The position numbers and the translations under genes were made by a program. Shown here in pieces: positions 46,262 through 59,130 of a DNA stretch of 64,000 nt; the first letter of the stretch is position 1; each line of letters opens with the position of its first letter. Origin of the DNA: Palaemon carinicauda (taxonomy: Eukaryota > Arthropoda > Malacostraca > Decapoda > Palaemonidae); assembly GCF_036898095.1 (NCBI RefSeq), contig NC_090751.1, positions 89,451,883 to 89,515,882 of the forward strand. The letters are read 5' to 3'. The notes beneath the pieces are model-generated. The model was not told the origin of the DNA, ran no database searches, and worked only from the letters and a program-made list of their open reading frames with translations.

Positions 46262-48164
46262 TACTCCTGCCGAAGCCTCAGGTGGGGGGATGCCTCAAAC
46301 ATTCTTGGCAAGCATGGAGAGACCACGGAGCAGATCCGTGGACGTAGCAGTCCTGAAAGAAGGGTACAGGTTGCCCTTCCCGGCAGACCCCCCACCTCTA
46401 ATGCCAGATCAACAGGCAGAGTGGTTGGCACCTAAGGACCCCTTGAGAAGGACGGCCCTACAAGAGGAGGTCTGTGATGCTGGCGAAAGGGGCGATAGAA
46501 CCAGTCAAGAACCCGGGTCCGGGGTTCTACAGCAGGCTCTTCCTGGTGGAGAAAGCAACAGGGGACTGGAGACCAGTCATAGACCTCTCAGCCCTCAACA
46601 AGTTCGTGTGCAAGACCGACTTCAAGATGGACACCCCGAAGTCGGTCCTAGCGGCCTTGAGGGAGGGGGACTTCATGATGTCCATAGACCTCAAGGACGC
46701 ATACTTCCAAATCCCTGTTCACCCCTCCAGCAGGAAGTACCTGAGGGTGAAATGGGGTACCCAAGCGTTGCAGTTCAAGAGCCTCTGCTTCGGTCTGTCC
46801 ACAGCCCCTCAGGTCTTCACGAGGGTCTTCACAACAGTCTCAGCCTGGGCACACGAACAGGGCATACGCCTGATTCGGTACCTGGACGACTGGTTGTTGC
46901 TTTCAGCCTCGGGAAGTACTGAGGGAGCAAGGCGCGAAGCTCCTGCGGTTCTGCAACGTCCTGGGTATCATCATCAACCTAGAGAAGTCCCAACTGATAC
47001 CCTCCACCAGGATAACCTACCTCGGAATGGTCCTGGACTCCGGTTGGCGAGAGTTTTCCCTTCCGCGGAGAGACTAGACAACTTGGACCAGATCCTTCGG
47101 CCCTTCCTGTCGGACCAGCCCAGAAGAGCCAAGGACTGGCAAAGACTGATAGGCCACCTCGACTCGCTGGAGAAGCTAGTCCCCCAGGGGAGACTCAAAC
47201 TCAGGGGAGTTCAATGGAACCTGAAGGAGACCTGGAACCAGAGACACTCCCCCCACAAGGTGGTCCCGGTGTTCCCGGAGACGAAGGAAGTCCTAGAATG
47301 GTGGCTCGCCAGATCGAAGACCCTCAAGGGAATGCCCTTCGCAGCTGACCCTCCGGAGATGCTTCTGTTCACGGACGCATCCAAGGAGGGGTGGGGTGCC
47401 CATCTCCTAGGCAGGACAGCAAGAGGAAGTTGGACGGACAAAGAGAAAAACCAGCACATAAACGTTCTAGAAATGATTGCAGTGCGAAGAGCGTGCCTAG
47501 AGTTCGTCCATCGGCTCCGGGGAAACACAGTGGCACTGATGTGCGACAACGCCACGGTGGTGGCCCACTTAAAGAAACAAGGAGGACTAAAATCGAAGGA
47601 GTTGTGCGTCCTCACGATGGGACTGCTGGAATGGGCCGAAGAGGAACAGGTCAAGATCTCAGCAAGGTTCATTCCAGGGAAGAGAAACGTCCTGGCCGAC
47701 AGCCTCAGCAGAATGGGTCAAGTGGTAGGATCCGAGTGGTCCTTGCACCCGGAAGTGGCCAAGACCCTCATTCAAAAATGGGATCGCCAGTGTTGGACCT
47801 CTTGGCAACGAGACTGAACGCACAGCTCCCCGTGTTTTGTTCTCCTGTGCCAGATCCAGAAGCGGCGTTCGAGGACGCCTTCCAGCACCCTTCGGACAAC
47901 CTCGACGTTTACGCCTTCCCTCTCTTCGGGATGCTCAGACAGGTCCCCAACAGGGTGAGGCGGGCGGACAACCTGTGGATGACTTTGGTAGTGCCCTGGT
48001 GGCCGGAGAGAGAGTGGTTCGCGGATCTAAAGGAACTGGCGCGCCTTCCACCTTGGCCCCTTCCGGACAGGCCAGACCTTCTCTGGCAGCCCCACTTTCA
48101 AAGGTTCCACGAGAACCCTCGGTCCCTCCGCCTTCACTCGTGGAGGTTGTCGAGCGTCTCCTGA
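46262..48164 (+). pseudogene. RT-RNase H-methyltransferase polyprotein, copy A5 (frameshifted)
   Basis: Catalytic motifs are intact: I-D-L-K-D-A-Y-F-Q-I-P, Y-L-D-D, L-L-F-T-D-A-S, C-D-N-A-T-V-V-A and A-T-R-L-N-A-Q; the P-P-F of the methyltransferase-like domain reads P-L-F. Frame changes: one lost base near 46345, another near 46470, a pair of compensating shifts between about 46910 and 47045, and one near 47780. The main pieces are 46474-47817 and 47780-48164 in another frame. Confidence 0.88.
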
Positions 48165-49176
48165 GGAAGGAAGGATATTCTTCGAGAACGGCAGCAAGTA
48201 TGTCAGGGTATCTGAGGCGTTCATCAGCGGCAGTATACCAGGCAAAGTGGGCCACATTCGCTAAGTGGTGCGTCTTGAGGAACATCAAACCATTGAGGGC
48301 CTCCATTCCAGAGATAGCGGACTTCCTAGTCTATCTCAGGGACGAGGTAAACATGTCCATCCCAGCCATCAAAGGTGTCTGGGCTTCTCTGGGTCAAGTC
48401 TTCCTCCTGAAGGGCATCGACCTGGGTGCCTCCAGACATATCTCGATGCTCATCAGGAGCTTCGAACAATCTTGCCCCCTCAAGCCAGTAGGGTGCCCCT
48501 GTAGGACGTGGCCAGAGTCCTGAAGATGCTGTCAGAACCTCCCTTTGAACCCCTAAAGGACATCTTGGACAAGGAACTCGCCCTCAAGACAGTTTTTCTG
48601 TTAGCTCTGGCATCAGCAAAACGGGTAGGGGAGTTGCACTGTCGTACGAGGTGTCACACTCGAAGGGTTGGCATGAGGCTACCTTCAGGTTTGTCCCATC
48701 CTTCGTGGCAAAGACTCAGAATCCAGCCGTTTGGGATCCCAAGTTTGAAGGGTTCCGGTGCCGGCAATCCCTCGATCGGACAACTCGAGGGACTTGCTGC
48801 TGTGCCCTGTCAGGGCAGTACGAAAATACTTAGAGAGGACAACCAGACTTCGACCCGAGATCAAGAGTCTGTTCGTCTCCTCGGGACTAGTGAAGAAGCC
48901 AGTCTCCAAGAATACTATCTCCTTCTGGCTACGGCAGGTGATCGTCAGGGCCTACAGTAGTGCAGGGGTCCCCCTTCCAGGAAAGCCCAGACCCCACGAC
49001 ATTAGGGGTCTAAGTACTTCATTGGCATTTGAGAAGAATATGGCAGTGGGATCCTGAGGGCAGGTACTTGGTCTAACCAATTGACCTTCACAGCTCACTA
49101 CTTGAAGGACTACTCGAGGAAGTCCCTGGACGGGTTCTCGATAGGTCCCGTCATTTCCGGGCTCCAAACGGTTTAA
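48140..49176 (+). pseudogene. DIRS tyrosine recombinase, copy A5 (frameshifted)
   Basis: Starts in the overlap with the RT end (GTG where A1 and A3 have ATG). C5 at 48475-48479 shifts the frame as in A4; a TAG follows in the corrected frame near 48502. Further indels occur near 48640, 48755 and 49050. The motifs A-K-R-V-G-E-L-H and P-H-D-I-R-G-L are present, and T-A-H-Y-L-K-D-Y is kept in another frame. Confidence 0.87.
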
Positions 49177-49513
49177 AGGTGTAGCCCCAGTGATAACCGT
49201 GGGTAGTAAGTCCAAAAGACACAGGTTCCTTCCTTAACCTCCTTTTTCTTCCTTCCCCTGCTCCCTTACCGAAATGACTCCAGTAGTCCCCTGAAACTGC
49301 CATGGGATACACTATCTTTGGAAGGACATGTCTCCTAGGATTTCTTGCAGAGGTGAGTTACTTAGACACTAAGATGGGTTTTTGAGTAGTTTTCCCTATT
49401 CTCTCGTGTTTTCCTTGGGGTCAGCAGAACCAAGTCTCCTATCTAGGTTCCTTTTATATACTTCTCAAGGTCTCTAGGTCCTGAAGGACACTCCCACCTC
49501 CTAAGGTATAAGT
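49177..49513 (+). other. A5 3' untranslated segment
   Basis: Non-coding; nearly the same as 22038-22375 in A3. No gene seen. Confidence 0.6.
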
Positions 49514-49618
49514 CTCATAAGAAAGTAGTTTGAGGTAAGTACTCAGTGTTGGAACAAATCACAAATTTTAAGTAATTTGTATTTTTCCTAACAGTACTTA
49601 CCTCTAACTACTTTCGAG
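49514..49618 (+). repeat. Internal complementary region (ICR), copy A5
   Basis: CTCATAAGAAAGTAG ... GGAACAAATCACAAATT ... CTACTTTCGAG. Confidence 0.9.
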
Positions 49619-49680
49619 TAATGTCCCACCCATCCTTCCCCTAGTGCCTTGCTGGACCTCATAGAAACCTAAGCTATCAA

Positions 49681-49898
49681 GAACTTCCTGGGGATCGAGA
49701 CCTGAGCAAGCATGTTCTCTGACCCGGGGTCACCTCAGGGCGCGTATCACACCACCTGAGGTTGCCCCTCATAGAAAACGTGAGTAGGGTAAATTACACA
49801 AAACTCTGGTCGGTTGGGAGGAGATCCCAGATACTCCTAAGAAAGTAGTTTGAGGTAAGTACTGTTAGGAAAAATACAAATTACTTAAAATTTGTGAT
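49681..49898 (+). repeat. Right inverted terminal repeat, copy A5
   Basis: Reverse complement of 43411-43608, ending TTTGTGAT. Confidence 0.9.
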
Positions 49899-50155
49899 TT
49901 TTTCCTAACTACACAAACCTGAGTCCTATAAGTTTCAAATCCTGCTTCAACCACTCTGCATGCCCTTGGAGAAGGTCAAAAGTGGCTCTGTGTTCTAGCC
50001 TTTTAGGACTAGGGCTTACCCACTGTCCGCCAATAACTACAAACTCCTTGTTATGAATTTTAAAGCTACATTCCAGTCAAGATGTAAACAATCTTATCGA
50101 AGGACTCATTTTTATACTTATGAAAAATACAAATTATTTTTAAAATATAGGATTT
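49899..50155 (+). mobile_element. Right end of old DIRS-like element D
   Basis: TTTTTCCTAACTACACAAAC is the right half of an ICR; the inverse (TTATGAAAAATACAAATT) lies near 50125, marking the right terminus. A5 separates it from its left part. Confidence 0.65.
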
Positions 50156-51889
50156 TATGTAAATGTTAAAAGTTTTTCTTTCTTATATTTTAGAATGTAT
50201 CCTTCAGGCTAAGTATGTTGGAATTTAGATGACACCCATTTAATTATTTTTTAATTGTCCAATAAACAGTTTATAATTTTTCTCAGCAAATTTTACTCCT
50301 GATAATTTTATGCTGATTTTCCTTTGTGAAAGTTCTGGTTTTAGGCCACAAAACAGAACATTAAATTAATATTTTTCAATGAAAGGAACACAATATTTAT
50401 ATTACTTGCAGGTTTCAAGCACCAGCTTTCAGCAAGAAAAGCAAAAACAATAGTTTCTTCTAGTATTTGAATAGCCTGCCAAATTGTCGACTTCTCATCA
50501 CTAGCCATCAGCACTGTGATTGTATTAGCATTCTGTGTTTTTCAATCTGTTTCCGGCCATAAGCTAATGCTTAGATTTTCAGGGTTTAAAATGGTTGCTG
50601 GTTTTGTATTGTTTTCCTAGACCTACAGGAATGTCATCTGGAAATGCCTGTAAACCACAGATATTTTGTTGATTAGAACCTGTACTACAATTTAATCTAT
50701 GATCCTCATGCAATTCATATTATCCGTTGGGATAAAAGCTGCATTGTACAGAATGTGTTTACTATCTCAGGGTCATTCTGATTAGCAAGTTTTAACCTTG
50801 GTTAAACATTAAAAGAAAGTTCTGATAAAGTCCAGTTGTTTGATATCGTATAACGACTGCTCAGTAATGCAAATCACGATTCGTTTCTTTTCCCCCTTCA
50901 CTTGCTGCACTGTGACTTGTACCCATATCCTCTCCTACTTTCTTAATCCTGTTCCATAACCCAAACCCGTTCCACCCCTCTCTGTCTCTACTTAGTCCCA
51001 GGTTTAACATAATGAAAAAGGCAGTTTGAGATTTAGCAAATGCAGGATATTCCTCGACCCTCCAACATTTTTCCAATCTTGTAATGAGCACCTATTTGCT
51101 CCCCCTTCTTCGTTTGCTAAAACCTCAGATAGCAAACACTGATTTGATAATCTTTTGGAGCAACAATAGCTGAGGCATGGCTACTTTATGCCTTCTAAAC
51201 TCTACCTGGCATTGGATCTAATTAGAGACTCACTGGTTGTTGCTAGTAACAAATTGTGTTGTAGCCCCTTTATTCCATCATAAGAGGAAGAGAATGGCTA
51301 TTAGATTGTTAGTGGAATTAATTTTATTTGTGGATGGGTAAATCCTAAGCCAAATGATAGCATTGAAAAGCATTGTATTTAGCCTATTCTATCCTTCAGG
51401 CTGTGACAAGATTGGGTTTTAGGGATGAAACATTCAAAGAAATGTCTTTTTTATTGCTTATTTTACATTAAGGTGGATTAAGTAGTCCAGTTGCGTCTAC
51501 CACCAATTGAAGTATTTAAATCTGGTTATGAGTGTTATAGATATTGAATAAGATTATTGAAATAAGATTTTTATAAAAGAAATTTATTACTGTATATCAA
51601 TACAGTATTTAGCTATTATTCATATACTGTATTCCCTCCAACCTTCTTACAATTTAGTGGGATCAAAATAGATTGAAATGTAAACACTATGCTATTACTG
51701 TACTGGCATAATACTGACATCTAGTGATGAGGTGTCATCCCTTGGGTGGGCTATTCAAATCTAGGCAGAAACTCATGTTTCTGCTATTCCTGCAAGCTGC
51801 TGCTTTGAATGTAATAAATATAGATATTGAATAATTATTGAAATAATTGATTTTATGTAAAGTTTAATCTTTTTCATTGTTATTTTCAG
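50156..51889 (+). other. Intron upstream of TBC1D5 exon D, no gene seen
   Basis: AT-rich with short CTGTA words; ends with the exon D acceptor. Confidence 0.6.
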
Positions 51890-52060
51890 AGTCCCTGGAA
51901 TCAGTATTTTGAAGATTCAGAATTGAAAAAGCTGATAAGGCAAGATGTCATCCGAACTTTTCCCGAGGTTGAGTTTTTCCAGTCAACACGGATTAGAGAC
52001 ATGATGGTGACGGTCTTGTTCTGTTATGCTCGCCAAAACCCAAAAATATCATATAGACAG
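51890..52060 (+). CDS. TBC1D5: TBC1D5 orthologue, coding exon D (arginine-finger exon)
   Basis: A 171-bp (57-codon, phase 0/0) exon with TATTTTCAG acceptor and CAG|GTAAGA donor. It starts S-P-W-N-Q-Y-F and contains L-I-R-Q-D-V-I-R-T-F-P-E, the I-x-x-D-x-x-R motif that supplies the catalytic arginine finger in TBC GAPs, followed by V-L-F-C-Y-A-R. It ends S-Y-R-Q, the first part of the Y-x-Q-G-M glutamine-finger motif that is completed in exon E. Both catalytic fingers are therefore intact, so the protein is expected to be an active RabGAP. The flanking introns (15.2 kb upstream, 11.2 kb downstream) carry most of the transposon load. Confidence 0.95.
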
Positions 52061-52940
52061 GTAAGATGATTTCTTAAACCTTTTTTTTCAAATATTGAAG
52101 TGGGGTCCAATTTAATGGTAACTATATACCTAAGGATGGTAAAAAGGAAAGAAAAAATAACTATATTAATTTTTGTTTAGTATCTAAAAATAATTTTTGT
52201 TCTATGTTCTTTAAAGTAGTTTATTTCAAAGGTGAATAAGGTTCTTTTTAGGGGCATTGTTTTGCTCTGACTGAAATATGAAGAACGAATGGAAAGGCGC
52301 AATTTTTAATTTAATAGTAAAATAATTTCACCAATAAAGTATTTGTATAAAAAGAAAATTGAAACCAGTAATATCACTGATACTTTGTATAACAATCATA
52401 GAATTTAACTCCCCAGCATCTATTGCTGCCATTACTTATGAAATATTTCACACAAATTACAAACCTCCTTTACTTCACTAATTGATTTTACAAACAAATT
52501 AGATGCCATTTGTCTTTTGAAACCAAAAATAGATGTATTTAAAACTGAAATTCATGAATGTACTTCATTTAATTCAAAATGTTTAATTTTCATTTACCGA
52601 TATACTGTATCTTATAGGATTATGCCTAGAAAACTGTATGACAGTATATCAATGAAGAATGGTCACTTACGTAGACAACGGCATTTTGAAACAGTTTGTT
52701 GTGTCGATAAGTGTACATATTTTGCATTGTCAATATTTGAAGTTTTTAATGCAAGTCGAATTTAGCAAGACAAGTGAAATGTGGAAAATTTTGCTTTAGT
52801 CGAGGGGCTTGCACTAAACGTGTGGCATATTTTGAGAAAAGTGGGAATATAGGAGTACACGGAACCTCAGAGGTCAAACTTTGTTCTGGAAAGCTGTTTG
52901 AGTACAATTACTATAACCATTGGAACAAATGTAAACAGCA
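52061..52940 (+). other. Intron downstream of TBC1D5 exon D, no gene seen
   Basis: AT-rich; nothing recognised before the MITE. Confidence 0.6.
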
Positions 52941-53247
52941 TTAACCCTTTTACCCCCAAGCTTGTTGGAACTTTCTAACCCTTAACCCCAAGGCATTTTT
53001 TTTTCAAGCACATTCTGCAATATATATTTTTTTATATTGCTCTAACAGCCTTAATTTTCATCATAGAGAGGTCAGGTTGGTCTCATTCTTTTAGAAAATG
53101 CCTGAAGTTTCTCATAAAGTTATCAAAAATATGCAAAAAAAAATTTAAATAGCAGTTTTTTGCAAGGACGTAGCAGTACGTCCATGGGGGTAAAGGGATG
53201 AGTTTTGTGAAACGTACCAGTACGTCTATTAGGGGTAAAAGGGTTAA
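52941..53247. mobile_element. piggyBac-like MITE with TTAA ends
   Basis: About 307 bp, bounded by TTAACCCTTTTACCCC at the left and its exact reverse complement GGGGTAAAAGGGTTAA at the right. TTAA is the duplicated target of the piggyBac superfamily and CCC is a usual start for its terminal repeats. Inside, GTACGTC words with GGGGGTAAAGGG form a second, degenerate repeat near the right end. No transposase frame. Confidence 0.88.
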
Positions 53248-55139
53248 TCAATTCAACAACAAAAATAACGTTTTAAATATTTTTGCACAAAGTTTAAAAT
53301 CGGTACTTGTGTGTGTAATATCCTTCTAAAACGAGTATCTGTAAATACTCTACATGAAATTAATGACAATTCAGCTTCATTTACCTTTAGTAAAGAGAAT
53401 TGATGGCCTAAAGCCCCTGCCACATGATCATACAGTGTCTGCCAGACTTTAAGATTGTCAGACAATGCTTGTTAACTTGGTTAAAAAGTTGTGTTTACTG
53501 TTGTGTCTAGGCAATCATAATCTAGCTGAGGCAAGTGTATTTGTGGCAGTGCAGTAACTGCGGCCTGGTTCTCAGGCAGAAAAATAAGAACAATACTCTG
53601 TGCCCTATTAAGAGGGCTATGTATTGTAATCAGGGAATTAGGAAAATTTGAGAAAGGAAAATTGTGCAAAATCTGGTTTATAAAATGTAGGAAATCATAT
53701 TGAATTTTATCATGTTGAATGAAGAAGTATTTGGAGCATTCAAATATTGAAGTACTGAAAATTGGAAAGGAACTAAGTTCTTTCAAATTAGATAATACAA
53801 TTGTATATTAATTCATGCGTTGACCTTGACTGCAATTGTTAGCTTGTTTTTCCCAGTATCCAAAACTTCACTAGTTCATTTACTATTTAATGATAGTATA
53901 CTATTTGCTTATATAAGAATTACTAGATACAGTAATTTGAATTGCTCAAAATTAGGGTCTAAGCCTATGTAGGAAATCTGAGCTGATATGGCAGGTGCCC
54001 TGGGTTTTAGCACAGCCAAAGATTTCTTAAGGGAAGATTTTAAAGTTCCCAGAGATAATTGCTGTATCTTTAATGACACTCCCAGACCCTTATTTCCTTG
54101 TATAGCTAGAAAAAAACTTGTGTACAGCTCTACATTGGATCCCAATCTGTTAACAGCTCATTTTGTCTTTTCCTACACATACACTGAATAGTCTGGCTTA
54201 TTCTTTCCACATTTTCCTCTCTCCTCTTAAACCTGACATCACTGAGTTTACCAAACAATTCTTCTTGGCTCAAGGTGTTTTTTTTTGGCGCGTTCCAATA
54301 AGTTTAAACCATTGACTTGGCAGAAACAAACAAGTGTATCAGGAGCTGATGTTTATTTATTCTCTACCAATCAAAGATGGTGAAAAACTGAAAAATACAA
54401 AATAAACCAAATTTTACAATGTGATAAGTAATGTAGGCTAAATAAAGTCTGAAAGTTTTGAAAATGTCCAAACAAGGCCATGGAAATGAAATTTACAAGT
54501 ATAAACAAGTTGTACATGAAACAGTAGAAATTTCAGAAATATCAAAATAGATCTATGAATAGTTATATAATCTCACAAGAAAACAAATCAAAATGTTATA
54601 GTTACATACGCTGTGGTTAGCCACAAATTGTATCAGCAAACAAGTTGTCCTGTAGATATCTTATAAGGCAGTATTCCTGTATGTAGGTAACACTATACTA
54701 ATCTTCAGAGAAGTTTGTTTAACCTTTTGAAGACTCCCTTTTCTGACACAGACCAGAAACTCAAACCTGTCACAACATAATTACAATCGTAAACAGTCTG
54801 TAAAAGAACCACTCAACAAGCATTGAACACTGGTTCTAAACAATGCTTACAAATACTCAAAATACCAATTATCTCCATTTACCAAGTTAAAAGAAAATTA
54901 ACGAAATATACAGTAGGTTTCCACAGATAACATCAGTTGCAATTCTAGACCATGTATAGAAATGTTTGTCAAAATTAACCATTCCTATAAATGCAGAAGT
55001 ATAAATAACATTTATAATATATAATATACTTTCGAGTCTATTGATCCACCAAAAAGTCACTAGTATTGTGCCATAGAACAAACTTCCTGTATGTCTGAAA
55101 ACCATTATATCTAATTAAATGAACGTAGTTCAGTACAGT
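53248..55139 (+). other. AT-rich intronic DNA, no gene seen
   Basis: No open frame or transposon end recognised with confidence. Confidence 0.5.
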
Positions 55140-55590
55140 GTTAGCTACTGCAATGTAATATTTCAGTGGCTACTTTCCTCTTGGTAAGTGTAGAAGTGTC
55201 TCTTTAGCTATGGTAAGCAGCTGTTCTAGGAGGAGGACACTCCAAAATTAAACCATTGTTCTTTATTCTTGGGTAGTGCCATAATCTCTGTACCATGGCC
55301 TTCCACTGTCTTGGATTAGAGTTCACTTGCTTGAGGATACACTCAGGCATGCTGTTCTATCTTATTTCTCTTCCTCTTGTTTTTTTTTTTGAAGTTTTAG
55401 TCATTTTTATATGAAAGATCTAATTTAATGTTTTTACTGTTCTTAGAATATTTTCATTTGATTATTTGTTATTTCTCGTAGTTTATTTCCTCGCTGAGCT
55501 ACTTTTCCATTTTGGAGTCCTTGGGCTTATAGCATCCTGCTTTCCCACCTAGGGTTATAGTTTAACTTGTGTTAATAATAATAATCTTTA
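55140..55590 (+). repeat. LINE 3'-end fragment with (TAA)n tail
   Basis: Shares TTTCCTCTTGGTAAG, GCTATGGTAAGCAGCTGTTC and GTACCATGGCCTTCCACTGT with the reverse complement of 56700-56900, and ends in CTAGGGTTATAG and TAA repeats. Confidence 0.85.
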
Positions 55591-55972
55591 TCCCTGATAG
55601 AAGAGACAAAGGTAAGGTAATAGTATTCAATTTTACAAGACCAAATACGGGAATGCATCCATTGTTATATACAGTAACATCAAATACAAAGGAAAAAACC
55701 CATTATTACACAAGGGCTTAAAAATCCACTTACACTGTATAACAATGTTATTACCTACTTTCCCGTCAAGTAATTGAGTATGTTGTACGATAGTTGATCT
55801 TGTATAACTCTTTGCCTTTTTGTCTTTAAAGTAAAGGTTCCTTCACTATCAATGAATGAACCTCAAGGGAAAATATATAAGAGCATCAAGTTATTGAAGA
55901 CAAATTATAGTACAGCATACTTGGGGAGAGTTAAGTTCAGACTGATACTATTATACAGCACTGTCTAAGTGG
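55591..55972 (+). other. Intronic DNA between LINE fragment and B1
   Basis: No feature recognised. Confidence 0.5.
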
Positions 55973-56339
55973 ATTTATTCCTACGCGGATACAAACTTCC
56001 GAGTCATTTATATGGGTTACTCCTAGTCTCGTTTTCTCTACGACCAGACAATCAAAAGAAAATCAGTTAGATTGCATCATATCTCGTTGCTAGATAACTG
56101 CTGTGTATACAGCGCATAACGCCTGATCATCACAGTGCTTCCCCACAACACTCCTGGTCTTCAAGTAGGTAAGACGTACCCAACTCCCTCTCTCTGCGAT
56201 CAGACCTCTGCATTGCCCTCATCATGCCTTTATAGTGCTTAGTGCTTGTGCAACTTGTGTTTGATATTCATTGTCACAAATGTTCTATCATTATTTGCGA
56301 GTTACAAGTGTGTTCTTTATGACTAATATGTTGAATTTG

Positions 56340-56410
56340 TATTCCTGCCCTAGCCGTGTTGGACATCCCTGTGATACATATATGAGCCTGGTAGAAGTAG
56401 ATCCACACTC
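56340..56410 (+). pseudogene. gag-like start of B1 (remnant)
   Basis: The frame reads C-P-S then G-H-P-C-D-T-Y-M and V-E-V-D-P-H-S-R, aligning with the C-P-G, K-S-C-G-A-F and E-V-D-P-H-S-L of A4 gag. Confidence 0.6.
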
Positions 56411-56491
56411 GAGGTAAAAAGTGTTCTGTGGAATCACCATGAGAGTACTGTAGGGAGTTGCCGCCCTCCCAGTTGATATCATTCTCGCCTT

Positions 56492-57149
56492 AATTATTAT
56501 TATTATTATTATTATTACTTACTAAGCTACAACCCTAGTTGGAAAAGCAGTATGCTATAAGCCCAGGGGCTCCAACAGGGAAAATAGCTCAGTGCGGAAA
56601 GGAAAAAAGGAAAATAAAATATTCTAAGAAGAGTAACAACAATAAATATCTCCTATATAAACTATAAAAACTTTAACAAAACAAGAGGTAGAGAAATAAG
56701 ATAGGAGAGTGTGCTCGAGTGTACCCTCAAGCAAGAGAACTCTAACCCAAGACAGTGAAAGGCCATGGTACAGAGGCTATGGCACTACCCAAGACTAGAG
56801 AACAGTGGTTTGATTTTGGAGTGTCCTTCTCCTAGAAGAGCTGCTTACCATAGCTAAAGAGTCTCTTCTACCCTTACCAAGAGGAAAGTGGCACTGAACA
56901 ATTACAGTGCAGTAACCCCTTGGGTGATGAAGAATTGTTTGGTAATCTGTGTTGTCAGGTGTATGAGGATAGAGGAGAATATGTAAAGAATATGCCAGAC
57001 TATTCATTGTGTATGTAGGCAAAGGGAAAATGAACCGTAACCAGAGAGGAGGATCCAATGTAGTACTGTCTGGCCAGTCAAAAGACCCCATAACTCTCTA
57101 GCGGTAGTATCTCAACGGGTGGCTGGTGCCCTGGCCAACCTACTACCTA
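56492..57149 (-). repeat. LINE 3'-end fragment, inserted in B1 gag
   Basis: Starts with an (ATT)n run, then AAGCTACAACCCTAGTTGGA, and is the longest of the four related fragments (about 650 bp). The far end has TATCTCAACGGGTGGCTGGT. Orientation is opposite to 55140-55590. Confidence 0.85.
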
Positions 57150-58369
57150 TAAAACAGTCTAAGAGAGATAGTTCTCCTTCTTTGTATTCTGTGAGTAATG
57201 ACAAGAAACGAAAGATCAGTTCTGTGGCGAATGTTATCACCCAAAAAGGTCCTTCGTGTCGGGAATCCACTGAGGCTCCAATCATGGAAGATGACGGCCA
57301 TCATAACTTTGTTTAATATTTTATCACCCAGTGTTAATAATATACAATAGGAACTTGAACTATTTCTTATAGCGGATCCTCTGGCTATGGTTGCTGTTCT
57401 CCCTGATCCTATTGCAGTACCATCATTCAGTCCCTGGTTACCCTGTTATGTCTAGATCTCCCTCCCCTCTACAAGTGTGTTGAGGGGAGATCTATACTGT
57501 ACATTGTATGTCAGCTTATACAGATAAGATCTCTCCGTTCTTAGAGGTATCTTTAATTAGAGCTGTGAAAGCATCTTGGCGTTCCCACGCAACCTTAAAT
57601 TAGAGCCTGCCATTTCCCCTGTACTAAAGCAGCATTATTGAAAGACCCATATTACCTGTCTCCAGCTCAAAGTAACGACCAAGGCCTGCCTAGTACGCCC
57701 AGGGATCCTCGGCAGAGATCTCCCCTTAAAAGTTCTCAGAACGCATCAGATGACACTTCTCTTTTTTACGAGGGTAGTTGGACTGCTTCGGCTGCCCTCC
57801 CCCCCCCCAAAAAAAAAAAAAGACTTGTTAATGCCCAGCTGCTCTAAACAAGTATATACTTCCAAGCCTAATAGAGCTGTGAAGGTGAATCAAACAAATC
57901 CGGCTTTACCCAGAATTTTTTCTATTAACAATTCATCCAGGTTGAACATTCAGAATATCAAGTCAAAATGCTCCACTGTATCTTAGTGATGACGTCATGG
58001 TGCGCGCTGCCATTCTATCGCGTGAGGTAACTCCTTCACATCTTGGGCAGACCAACAGGTCTAAACAGGTTATTACCTCCAAACATCATGACGTCACAAA
58101 CCGCGCTGCTATTTTGACGCTTGCTCCTGTTACTTCCCTGTCTCCTATTCCTGTCACAATATAAAGGATGCAAGGGGAAGGAAAGAAGTCCGAGGAAGAT
58201 TTAAGAACTGCAACCATTAAAATGAAACAACCGAATTATAGCATTACAGTTCATGATTTCGAGAACCTTGATGCACGCTGAAGTACTAGTTCTGCTGATG
58301 TACCACCCCTTGAGGTCCAAATATTGGGCTCAGAAGCCTTGCACTGTATTAAGATTATGAGCCTCATCC

Positions 58370-59130
58370 ATTGTTTGGATGGATTGGATTAGCCACCTTG
58401 TGCGCAAACTGCTAATAGATGGTGCGCTATCTTCTTACAGTCTCAAAAACCCCAGATACAGGTTTGATGCAGCTCTTTCAAATCAGACTAAAGATGCACT
58501 AGACTTTCTGAATACTGGACACAAGTCTCTGCATCGGGAAACTTGCTTAAGGCCAGTAGGTCCTTTAAGCTACCACCTTTACTTCTGCCACACCAGAGAT
58601 GTTTTTACGTACAGTCGGGCACTTATCAGAGCCTACTTCCTATTGGCGCTGATATGGCTAATCTAGTTTCATTGTTATTAGCAGAGAAACTGACTAATCT
58701 CCCCTCCATTGTTTCTGGGCTCAAAATGGCAAACATGGAAGTAGCAGCTATGTCTGCAATCCAAGTCTGCTTGTGGCTAGACCACTGGCCTAGAGCAGTC
58801 TGCCGCTTTGCAGAAGCAAGAAGATCTTGAAAATGAGCATGTTCGTAAACAATTTGAAGAATTATCTAGGTCTGGAGGTGAAGTCTTTAGAATTTCTTCT
58901 GCATTAAAACTTACTCTTATGGGGTAATTGCGTTTTAGAGAGGCACGACACTGTCTTAGCCAGATGCTCTAGATAGCTGTCTCCTAGGGATACATTAGCT
59001 TTAAGAAATTAAAAGCTAGAAAGTTCCCCTTCCCTTTTCCTGCACTCAGAGGTAGCGACAATGATCGAAAAGGTAGAGAGGTTAGGACAAGGTCCAATGG
59101 TAAAGAGAGCAGTGGCACCAAGGTTGCCCT
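58370..59130 (+). pseudogene. gag-like C-terminal part of B1 (remnant)
   Basis: Pieces align with the conserved gag block: A-A-M-S-A-I-Q-V-C-L-W-L-D-H-W (about 58745-58790; compare A-A-M-M-E-E-M and S-W-L-D-W-W in A4) and M-I-E-K-V-E-R (59061; compare I-M-E-K-V-A-K). Several stops and shifts. Confidence 0.65.

Larger units (their letters stand above)
43411..49898 (+). mobile_element. DIRS1-like retrotransposon copy A5
   Basis: Complete element with inverted repeats, ICR and three ORF regions, inserted in the ICR of element D. Several single-base indels break gag, RT and recombinase, but catalytic motifs are kept. TTTGTGAT subfamily (as A1, A3). Confidence 0.94.

Noticed and set aside
52517..52765. 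82-codon frame downstream of exon D as a further TBC1D5 exon
   Set aside because: No match to TBC domain order; exon E at 63263 continues directly from exon D in phase and motif (YRQ to GM).
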